In this document: piece after piece, positions 7,072 to 13,696 of the stretch
How positions within the stretch are numbered: the stretch's first letter is position 1
How the letters are laid out: each line of letters begins with the position of its first letter
Assembly (NCBI GenBank): GCA_964587655.1
Contig: CAZPMT010000124.1
Coordinates: 1 to 17,523, forward strand
Direction: 5' to 3'
Source of the DNA: CAZPMT01 sp964587655
GTDB taxonomy: Bacteria > Hydrogenedentota > Hydrogenedentia > Hydrogenedentales > SLHB01
DNA length: 17,523 nucleotides
Position numbers and translations under genes: made by a program
Notes under the pieces: model-generated
Told to the model about the DNA's origin: nothing
The model's input: only the letters and a program-made list of their open reading frames with translations
Databases searched by the model: none

Positions 7072-7296
7072 TCCGGCGTCACATGAACAAGACAATGCAG
7101 CAGGTCCGCGTATGGTCAAGATTCCCGTCTGCGGTTTAGGTTCACCAACAGGAAACGCTTGCTTGTAAGATTAGGGCAAGCCTGCCGAAAAGCCAGTTAC
7201 GCAACTTCCGCTGTCACCTGTTACCCTGGTTCGCCACGCCAACGATGGAATTCCGTACTGAGCTGGCACGGCGCCGGACGCGGACTGTCACGGTTC

Positions 7297-8502
7297 TCAG
7301 CGATACTTGTCGAGGAAATGGAATTCCTGCTGAAATTGGCTCGTGAGATCTGTGGCGCCAGGGGCGCCAAGGTTTACCTTGTCCACAATGTAGATCACTT
7401 TGACGCCGGCCTTCTTGGCGACCGTCTTGGCCGCCGCCTGAGCCGCCTTTCGGAACTCGGTTTCGGCAGTCGCGCGCGCCGTTTCGATCTCGCGGTTTCC
7501 GGCGAGCGCCGCTGCGAACGCTTCGTTCAGCGCGGCAAGCGATTCCTTCTCGTTGCCGGATCCCCTCTTTTCCCGCAATGCACTGAGCTTCGTATTGTAC
7601 TGTGCGGTCTGTGTCTCCATTGCCGATTGCTTTCGTTCCTCAAGGTATTTCAGAAAAGCATCGTTTGTGCCCGTGACCTCAAAGTTGACTTGGCCCGCAG
7701 GCTCGCGCTTCGCGCTCAGGGCGGAATATAGAACCGGGCGGCTCTGCTGGCCGTTATCCCCGGTTGTTTCGTAGGTTTGCAGTCCCATGTCAAGCAGCGC
7801 GGAAACCGGCGAAGCCCCATGAATGGAGTCCGCAGTCACGGATTCCGGACCAAAGCTCTGGAGGAAGGCTGTCATTTCGGAAAGCCGGCCATCACCCGCC
7901 GACCTCATGCGGCGGAGGATTCGCGACGGTTCACGTTTCGCGTCGTACAGGTACCGCAGGGCCAGGCGGTCCGCAAACTGGTGCTCGTGCGGCTTGTAGT
8001 TGAACACCAGAGCGCCCGGCTGCGCTTGTATGACCCCGCCCACCCATACCGGGTTTGGATAGAAAATGTAGTATTGGGAATAGGTCATGTTACCGCTGGT
8101 GTATGTCATGGGGTTGTTCACCGAGATCGCGGTCCCGGCCGCAGCCAAGGCCACCATTAACAGGATGGACACCGTCTTGGCGGTGACTTCGCGTTTGTGC
8201 ACCTCGGTCGGGTGCTTCATTACAATGTGCGCGATTTCGCGCGTCCATTCCGTTTCCAGTGCATCCTGAGAGTCCAAGAGCTCGAGCATTCGCGTCGAGA
8301 CGAAAACGGACCCATCGCTGAACGCCCGGCAAATGGGAACACTCGCGTGGATCACGTTCACTTTGAACTCAATACCCGGACGCTCGCTCACCTTGCGAAG
8401 ACTGTCCCAATAGGATTGAAACGCGGCGGTGAGTTCCGGGCTGTCCTGGATGACGTACATCTTTGAGCATTTCCCAGCGTTTTCCCGCGAGTTTCTTCTC
8501 AT
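7297..8502 (-). CDS. Degenerate M48 peptidase-like domain with OmpH/Skp-like tail (probably the 3' part of a frameshifted gene)
   Basis: Read from the ATG at 8502 (401 aa). The first 14 residues look non-native; homology-like sequence begins at YVIQDSPEL (about 8457). Features in order: an M48-like N-terminal lobe (CRAFSDGSVFVSTRMLELL resembles NAFALPGG-hFV-TGLL), TREIAHIVMKH where M48 enzymes have HEIAHV, a transmembrane segment (SILLMVALAAAGTAI), HQFADRLALRYL where M48 enzymes have ExxADRLAL, then a charged helical region and a C-terminal AKKAGVKVIYIVDKVNLGAP with DLTSQF, strongly like the end of OmpH/Skp chaperones. The first zinc His is Arg and the usual Glu ligand position is His, so it is probably not an active zinc protease. 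The signal peptide lies in the other frame at 8707. An independent start is possible (AGGGG 4 nt before 8502) but less likely than a frameshift. Confidence 0.75.
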   Translation of the reverse strand: MRRNSRENAGKCSKMYVIQDSPELTAAFQSYWDSLRKVSERPGIEFKVNVIHASVPICRAFSDGSVFVSTRMLELLDSQDALETEWTREIAHIVMKHPTEVHKREVTAKTVSILLMVALAAAGTAISVNNPMTYTSGNMTYSQYYIFYPNPVWVGGVIQAQPGALVFNYKPHEHQFADRLALRYLYDAKREPSRILRRMRSAGDGRLSEMTAFLQSFGPESVTADSIHGASPVSALLDMGLQTYETTGDNGQQSRPVLYSALSAKREPAGQVNFEVTGTNDAFLKYLEERKQSAMETQTAQYNTKLSALREKRGSGNEKESLAALNEAFAAALAGNREIETARATAETEFRKAAQAAAKTVAKKAGVKVIYIVDKVNLGAPGATDLTSQFQQEFHFLDKYR

Positions 8503-8707
8503 TATCCCCTAAGGCCGGAGGAAGACTCTTGAGTTTTGCGTACTCGTCTTCCCATTTCGCTGTGGTTTCGGCCTCGGTCTGCTTCTTGCCCGGAGGCGTC
8601 TTGGCCGTTTTCTTGGTCGCGGCCATGGCGCTGGAGGTCAGCAACAACGCCGTCAAGACCATCGCAAGTAGTCTCTTCTTGCTAGAATTGTATCGTATCG
8701 GCTTCAT
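8369..8707 (-). CDS. Signal-peptide N-terminal part of the M48-like gene (frame broken)
   Basis: 112 aa from the ATG at 8707, with GGAGGG about 10 nt upstream and only 2 nt after the stop of the lipoprotein gene. It has a clear Sec signal peptide (basic KPIRYNSSKKR, hydrophobic LLAMVLTALLLTSS, AMA cleavage site), then a Lys/Glu-rich linker. Up to about residue 83 (KRWEMLKD) it reads as the natural N-terminus of an envelope protein; the remaining 29 residues look like out-of-frame noise. Dropping one nucleotide near 8458 joins it to YVIQDSPEL of the M48-like frame, giving a protein of about 469 aa. The annotated end at 8369 is therefore probably not the biological one. Confidence 0.6.
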   Translation of the reverse strand: MKPIRYNSSKKRLLAMVLTALLLTSSAMAATKKTAKTPPGKKQTEAETTAKWEDEYAKLKSLPPALGDNEKKLAGKRWEMLKDVRHPGQPGTHRRVSILLGQSSQGERASGY

Positions 8708-8709
8708 GT

Positions 8710-9825
8710 CTATTTCCCTCCTTGCGCTACGGTCCGCTCGGCTTGAAGATTCAGCGGATACTCCCCGATTGTGGCGCCGGTCTTCTTGTCGACGGCCACC
8801 AGCGTCGCGGGCGCGTTCAGGTCAAGCGCCTCCGAAGGTACGTCTGCTATCAGGACATGCGAGTATGCGGGCGCCTCAGGCCACCGCGGCGTCGGCAGCG
8901 CCATCGATTCCCCGTTCGTGATGCGCGGCTTCAACTCGCTCTGGCCTTGTTTCAGCGTGAACTCCACGTCTTGCGGAAAATCCGGCCTGTCGCCATAGGC
9001 CTGGTACAGTATCCGGACATGGCCGACTGCACCAATGCGGAGCAGACGGCTTTTCTCAGGAGCGATTCCGTAGCGCTCCAGTGCCAGCACGTGCAACACT
9101 ACCGCCGCCGAAGGCGTGATAAACACACCATTGTTCTCCAGCGGCTGATTCGAGCCAAATGCATACAACCCCGCGACATCGTCCAACTTGCCCTTGTGTG
9201 ACGTGGCCAAGGCCAAGCCCGCGTCGAGGTTCTTCGCGGCAAGAGGGAGTTCCGCACCTGCGGCAAACGCCCGGACCGATTCGCTGGTAACCATCTCATA
9301 CTGCAGTTGCGAGCCCAACGCTTTGAGTCCAACGTCCAGCACCCTATTGACTGACACATCCGATTTCCAAACTGCCTGATTCTCCTTGTCAAGCAACGTG
9401 GCGTGAACCGTGGCGTTCAGCATGGCAGGCCCGTCTTTGGCTTTTTCGAGTTTGATCTCCTTTGCGGGGTCGGTCTCGAAAACGAGAAGCCCCTGGAAAC
9501 CCTCCGGCACAGCCGTGGGCAGGCCGGTCTTGTCATTGGTGAGCACCTCCGCCTCCTGAAACACGCTCTGCGCGCTCGCCGTTAACGCATCCTTCATTGA
9601 TGCCCCAACGTCATAGTCCATCGTAATGCCGGTATATTTCAGCTTCTGCTTGAACTTGTCCAACCGCGGGTCAAGGGCGACTCCGATCTTTCCTGCTACT
9701 CGGTACTGCGGACGAGCCACATAGCCTCCATTCGGGAGTCGCTGTGACACGGCGCATCCCACAGAGACCACCGCGATAAGCGGTAAACTCAATGAAATGC
9801 TGAACAAACGTGGGATCTTTCGCAT
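8710..9825 (-). CDS. Putative envelope lipoprotein of unknown function
   Basis: 371 aa. The ATG at 9825 is chosen over an upstream in-frame start at 9930 because GGAGGAGAG lies about 7 nt before it and a lipoprotein signal peptide follows at once (MRKIPRLF, hydrophobic core, VSVGC with Cys24). The mature part starts with a Gly-rich stretch and an alpha/beta region (KIGVALDP, then MKDALTASAQSVFQEAEVL) reminiscent of periplasmic lipoproteins that precede envelope complexes, followed by beta-rich sequence; I do not recognise a named family. It is the first gene of a two-gene unit with the M48-like/Skp-like gene (2-nt gap, probable translational coupling), so a shared envelope role is likely. Confidence 0.8.
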   Translation of the reverse strand: MRKIPRLFSISLSLPLIAVVSVGCAVSQRLPNGGYVARPQYRVAGKIGVALDPRLDKFKQKLKYTGITMDYDVGASMKDALTASAQSVFQEAEVLTNDKTGLPTAVPEGFQGLLVFETDPAKEIKLEKAKDGPAMLNATVHATLLDKENQAVWKSDVSVNRVLDVGLKALGSQLQYEMVTSESVRAFAAGAELPLAAKNLDAGLALATSHKGKLDDVAGLYAFGSNQPLENNGVFITPSAAVVLHVLALERYGIAPEKSRLLRIGAVGHVRILYQAYGDRPDFPQDVEFTLKQGQSELKPRITNGESMALPTPRWPEAPAYSHVLIADVPSEALDLNAPATLVAVDKKTGATIGEYPLNLQAERTVAQGGK

Positions 9826-9929
9826 AGGTACTCTCCTCCTTCCGCCCTCGCTTCCGACAACGCCGGGAGTCATAAATCCGCAAGCCGCCGGAATACGCCC
9901 GGAAACAGACACAACCCCTCCATTACGCA

Positions 9930-9958
9930 AGACTATCTGAGATTCCTTTCCTTGTCAA
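9930..9958 (-). promoter_or_regulatory. Candidate promoter for the lipoprotein / M48-like unit
   Basis: On the minus strand TTGACA (9958-9953) is followed after 17 bp by TAGTCT (9935-9930, three of six matches). The perfect -35 and spacing support it; the -10 is poor. The leader would be about 100 nt. Confidence 0.35.
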
Positions 9959-10044
9959 GATACCGAATTGTGCCGATGAGCGGCTGATTCAAGGACTAAG
10001 TGCAACGGGGGCGGGTGGCCGGCGTGAGTGGAAATCGCTCATGA

Positions 10045-10062
10045 GGGAACGGTATTGTTCCC
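10045..10062. promoter_or_regulatory. 18-bp palindrome, candidate operator
   Basis: GGGAACGGTATTGTTCCC has perfect 6-bp arms (10045-10050 and 10057-10062) around a 6-bp centre. It lies 38 bp before the start codon of the GH27 gene. It could be a repressor site for the GH27-symporter unit or an mRNA hairpin. The GAAC/GTTC arms recall some LexA boxes, but the spacing (6 rather than 4) does not fit. Confidence 0.45.
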
Positions 10063-10100
10063 CTGGTGGAAGCGACGGGGAAAGCGAAAAGGAGACGGGT

Positions 10101-11672
10101 ATGCTGCGAGTCGGGTGCATCATTACGGCCGTGATGGCGGCGCTATGTTTTGTCGGATGTGCCACAGAAGATAATGAGGAAGCCATAGCGCCACAGGTCG
10201 CTCAGGACTATTCCAGTGAGCGCGTGATTCTCACGCCCAAACCGCCGAAGGCGCCGCGCATCAATGGCGCGCGGATTTTCGGCGTGCGTCCAGGGTCGCC
10301 CTTCCTTTTCCGTATTCCCGCTACGGGCGAGCGTCCGATGCAATTCGCGGTGAACGGGTTGCCCGACGGATTGTCCGTGGATGCCGCCACGGGCATAATC
10401 ACCGGGGTGATTGTGGATCGCTCGCCGCGCATGTACAAGGTCTCGTTTGTGGCCAAGAACGATCACGGACGCGCGGAACGGGACTTCCGTATCGTGGTGG
10501 GTGATAAGCTCGCGCTTACTCCGCCGATGGGATGGAACCATTGGTACGCTCATTACGACCGCGTGACGGACGCCATGACGCGCACGGCGGCGGACGTGAT
10601 GGACAGTACCGGCATGGCCGACATGGGCTATCAGTATGTCAATATCGACGATTGCTGGATGAACGCCGAGAAGCAGCGCGATCCGATGCGCGTGGGGCCG
10701 TTGCGCGACGACGCGGGCAATCTCATTCCGAACAAACATTTCCCGGACATGAAGGCATTAACGGATTACATACATGCAAAGGGGCTCAAAGCGGGCATCT
10801 ACATTTCGCCGGGTCCGGAAACCTGCTCTGGTTTCGCGGGCAGTTACGAGCATGAAGGTCAAGACGCGCAACAATTCGCGGATTGGGGATTCGATTTTCT
10901 CAAGTATGACTGGTGCTCGTATGGCAAGATCGCCAAGAACGACGGTCTTGAGGAATTGAAGAAGCCGTACATTTTGATGTCGGGCTATCTCAAGAATCTC
11001 AACCGCGACATCGTGTTCAATCTGTGCCAATACGGCATGGGCGACGTGTGGAAGTGGGGAGAGCTTGTGGGCGGCCACTGTTGGCGCACCGCGGGCGACC
11101 TGGGTTTTGAATTGAAGCAATACCACGATGTTGCCAGGCGCAACGCGGCGCATTCCGAGTACGCCCACCCCGGTTCGTGGAATGATCCGGACTATCTTCA
11201 GATCGGGTTTGTGGGTAGCGCGAAGGAGATGGGCGAGCCCAAGCCTTGTCCCCTTTCTCCAAATGAACAGTACTCATATATGTCGTTGTGGTGCCTGATG
11301 GCCGCGCCGCTGGTCTATAGCGGAGACATGACGCGGTTGGACGAATTCACGCTCAATGTGCTGTGCAATCCGGAGGTGATCGATGTGGATCAAGATCCGT
11401 TGGGGAGGCAGGGCGGCCCGGTAGTCATCGACGGCGCGCGCGAGGTATGGTGCAAGCCGATGGAGGACGGATCGATTGCCGTGGGGCTTTTCAACCGCTC
11501 CGAACAGAAGCAAGTTCTTTCAGTGGCGTGGCAAGAGATCGGCCTGCAAGGCAAGTTCCGCGTTCGCGACCTGTGGCGGCAAGAAGAACTGGGTGCGTTC
11601 GACAACCAATTCAAGGCGGAAGTGGGTCGGCATGGCGTTATGTTGGTGCGCATCCGGCCAGCCGGCAAATAG
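10101..11672 (+). CDS. GH27 family alpha-galactosidase-like lipoprotein
   Basis: 523 aa. The ATG at 10101 is chosen (AAAAGGAGA just upstream; lipoprotein signal MLRVGC...CFVGC with Cys20) over an in-frame ATG at 10041. Domain order: lipid-anchored linker; a putative-Ig (He_PIG-type) module at about residues 52-135 with PFLFRIPA, GLPDGLSVDAATGIITG and FVAKNDHG; then a GH27 (beta/alpha)8 barrel beginning LALTPPMGWNHW, with NIDDCW, the nucleophile Asp270 in KYDWC and the acid/base Asp362 in SWNDPDYLQIG; then a C-terminal beta domain. All catalytic signatures are intact. GH27 enzymes are retaining alpha-galactosidases or alpha-N-acetylgalactosaminidases (some act on beta-L-arabinopyranosides). 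It probably sits in the outer membrane or periplasm and supplies sugar to the symporter 26 bp downstream. Confidence 0.92.
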   Translation: MLRVGCIITAVMAALCFVGCATEDNEEAIAPQVAQDYSSERVILTPKPPKAPRINGARIFGVRPGSPFLFRIPATGERPMQFAVNGLPDGLSVDAATGIITGVIVDRSPRMYKVSFVAKNDHGRAERDFRIVVGDKLALTPPMGWNHWYAHYDRVTDAMTRTAADVMDSTGMADMGYQYVNIDDCWMNAEKQRDPMRVGPLRDDAGNLIPNKHFPDMKALTDYIHAKGLKAGIYISPGPETCSGFAGSYEHEGQDAQQFADWGFDFLKYDWCSYGKIAKNDGLEELKKPYILMSGYLKNLNRDIVFNLCQYGMGDVWKWGELVGGHCWRTAGDLGFELKQYHDVARRNAAHSEYAHPGSWNDPDYLQIGFVGSAKEMGEPKPCPLSPNEQYSYMSLWCLMAAPLVYSGDMTRLDEFTLNVLCNPEVIDVDQDPLGRQGGPVVIDGAREVWCKPMEDGSIAVGLFNRSEQKQVLSVAWQEIGLQGKFRVRDLWRQEELGAFDNQFKAEVGRHGVMLVRIRPAGK

Positions 11673-11698
11673 TAAGGATGGACTAGGAAACACGCAGG

Positions 11699-13231
11699 AT
11701 GGAATTGAACTACATCGACATCGTGGTTTTTGTTGGGTTTGTGGCGGTGGTGGTGGGAGTGAGCATGTACAAGAGCCGCCGCGAACGCACCAGCGAAGAC
11801 TATTTCCTGGCCGGCCGGGGCCTGACATGGCCGCTGATAGGCCTGTCCATTGTCGCGGCCAACATATCAACCGAACAATTCGTGGGCATGGCCGGACAAG
11901 GCGCGGGAAACGTGGGGCTTGCCGTCAGCAACTGGCAGCTTACAGGTTCGGTGGGAATCGTGCTGGTGGCGTTCCTTTTTCTCCCGCGTTTTTTGCGCGC
12001 TGGCATTTACACGATGCCGGAATATCTGGAATACCGGTACAACGCTTTCGCGCGTGCGATCATGGCGGCGTATATGATGGCGGTGTACGTGCTTGTCACA
12101 ATCGCCACAGTGCTGTATTCGGGGGCGCTTACGCTGGAAACCATCTTCGGACTGCGTTTGGTCTATGGTGTTCTGCTGATAGGCGGAATCGCGGCGGTCT
12201 ATACGGTGTGGGGAGGATTGAAGGCGGTGGCTTGGGCCGACCTGATTCAGGGCATCGGCCTTCTGCTGGGCGGGGCGCTCACCTTGTTATTGGGACTCCG
12301 TGCAGTGGGCGGAATATCGCCGTTCCTCGCTCATAACGCGGATCGGCTGCACATGATTCTGCCGGCGGATCATCCGGTACTGCCTTGGACGGGTCTGCTG
12401 GCCGGCATATGGGTTCCCATTTTCTACTATTGCGGGCTTAACCAATTCATTGTGCAGCGCACGCTGGCCGCGCGCGATCTGCGCAGCGGTCAAATGGGCA
12501 TCATGTTCGCAGCAATGCTCTGGGTTCTGGTGCCCTTTGTGATTGTGATTCCCGGCATCATCGCGTATCAGCTTTACGGCAATGAGATGTCGAAGCCCGA
12601 TGAGGCCTATCCGTTGTTGATACGGCATCTGATCCCGGTAGGACTCAGGGGGTTCATATTCGCCGCTATCGCCGGTGCGGTGATTAGCTCACTGGCGTCC
12701 ATGCTCAACAGCGCCTCGACCATCTTCACCATGGACTTGTATCGGCGCCATTTCCGGCGCGATGCGCCCCAGGCGCGCTTGGTGGCAGTGGGTCGCATCG
12801 CCACGCTAGTGTTTGTGGTCTTGGGCGGTTTGGTGGCGCCTTTCCTGGCGAATCCGCGCTTCGGCGGCGTGTTCAACTTCATTCAGGAGTTCCAAGGTTA
12901 CATTTCCCCAGGAATTCTGGCGGCATTTGTATTCGGGTTCGTGGTTCCGCGCGCGCCAGGCGGAGCAGGCGTGGCCGCGCTCCTGTGCAGCGCGCCCATC
13001 TATGGCCTTCTGCAATGGCGGTGGAGCGGCGTGGCCTATCTGAACCGCATGGCCATCACCTTTGGTCTGGTGATTGCCGTGATGGCGGCGATTACGGCCA
13101 TTGCGCCCCTGAAAGCACCCAGAGATATGCCGGTCCGGAATGACCTGGACACAAAGCTCTCGCCCGACGTCATGGTGGCCGGCGCGGCGGTGATTATGGC
13201 GGTGGTGGCATTCTACATATACTTCTGGTGA
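11699..13231 (+). CDS. SGLT-like sodium:solute symporter (SSS family)
   Basis: 510 aa, ATG at 11699, 26 bp after the GH27 stop; the ribosome site is weak (TAGGAAA). The protein is almost wholly hydrophobic helices with the SSS/LeuT-fold layout. Stretches typical of SGLT proteins are RTSEDYFLAGR, AANISTEQFVGMAGQG, GIYTMPEYLEYRYN, VYTVWGGLKAVAWAD, LNQFIVQRTLAAR, SSLASMLNSASTIFTMDLY and FIQEFQGYISPGILA. It imports a sugar or related solute with sodium across the inner membrane. Compared, from memory, with the Vibrio galactose transporter, the gate residues N55, S57, E59, Q60 and Y243-Y244 are kept, but positions equivalent to sugar ligands are changed (N78 for Glu, I241 for Asn, W275 for Lys). 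The substrate may therefore not be galactose despite the GH27 neighbour. Confidence 0.92.
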   Translation: MELNYIDIVVFVGFVAVVVGVSMYKSRRERTSEDYFLAGRGLTWPLIGLSIVAANISTEQFVGMAGQGAGNVGLAVSNWQLTGSVGIVLVAFLFLPRFLRAGIYTMPEYLEYRYNAFARAIMAAYMMAVYVLVTIATVLYSGALTLETIFGLRLVYGVLLIGGIAAVYTVWGGLKAVAWADLIQGIGLLLGGALTLLLGLRAVGGISPFLAHNADRLHMILPADHPVLPWTGLLAGIWVPIFYYCGLNQFIVQRTLAARDLRSGQMGIMFAAMLWVLVPFVIVIPGIIAYQLYGNEMSKPDEAYPLLIRHLIPVGLRGFIFAAIAGAVISSLASMLNSASTIFTMDLYRRHFRRDAPQARLVAVGRIATLVFVVLGGLVAPFLANPRFGGVFNFIQEFQGYISPGILAAFVFGFVVPRAPGGAGVAALLCSAPIYGLLQWRWSGVAYLNRMAITFGLVIAVMAAITAIAPLKAPRDMPVRNDLDTKLSPDVMVAGAAVIMAVVAFYIYFW

Positions 13232-13256
13232 TGCGCGCCATTCCAGGCTCACGCAC

Positions 13257-13577
13257 TCAGGCTGCTCGGCCTCCAAGCATAGACCTGTGCCCAGTACGGG
13301 GAATTCGCAGCTTAAGGGTATCGTCCCAAAAGACGCCGAAATCGGACTCACGCGTAAGGGGAGCGTCGATCTCCTCAGGAGGATACGCGAGGAACATGGC
13401 TGTGGACGCAAACATGTTGTTCTGGTTGCACTTTAGCGTACTCGTCACTTTGTACATTCCCGGCGCAGTGGGAGCGAAATCGCACGCGACACGTTTCTCC
13501 GTTCCTGCGGGCAACTCGATGGCCGTGCGTCGTTCGGCAAGTGTCTTTCCCTCGTCGTCCTCCACCTTATGGTGTTT
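13257..13577 (-). pseudogene. Remnant of an acetyl-xylan-esterase-like protein (N-terminal part)
   Basis: The open frame runs from just after a TGA at 13578-13580 to a TGA at 13257-13259, with no convincing start or ribosome site (first candidate is GTG at 13565). Residues read as a beta-sandwich tail (IELPAGTEKRVACDF, then PGMYKVTSTL) and then YPPEEIDAPLTRESDFGVFWDDTLK. PPEEI followed by DF-FW--TL is how AXE1/cephalosporin-C-deacetylase-type esterase domains begin. After DDTLK (about 13315) the sequence loses resemblance and stops; the esterase core is absent. Both ends therefore look cut, by deletion or rearrangement at the end of the GH27-symporter locus. Assignment rests on motif memory only. 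Confidence 0.5.
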
Positions 13578-13696
13578 TCAGATTGGAGATTGGGGAGCCC
13601 CGTGTTTAACGCAAGGGCTTCCGTCTTGTACGCTGATCTTGTACCGAGCCGTAGCGGAGGGCGGATTAAGACCGTCGGCCTCTGGGTTCCGACCCC

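Noticed and set aside
7157..7181. Terminator between the convergent prepilin and M48-like genes (GCTTGC ... GCAAGC)
   Set aside because: Only 6 bp of stem with a 13-nt loop and no T-run; could easily be chance.
7159..7731. 190-codon frame on the plus strand opposite the M48-like/Skp-like gene
   Set aside because: It is the complement of the Skp-like coding region, with no start signal or recognisable motif.
13257..13565. Functional small protein gene on the minus strand after the symporter
   Set aside because: No ribosome site, and the sequence looks like an internal slice of a larger protein that breaks off at the entry to a catalytic domain; treated as a remnant.
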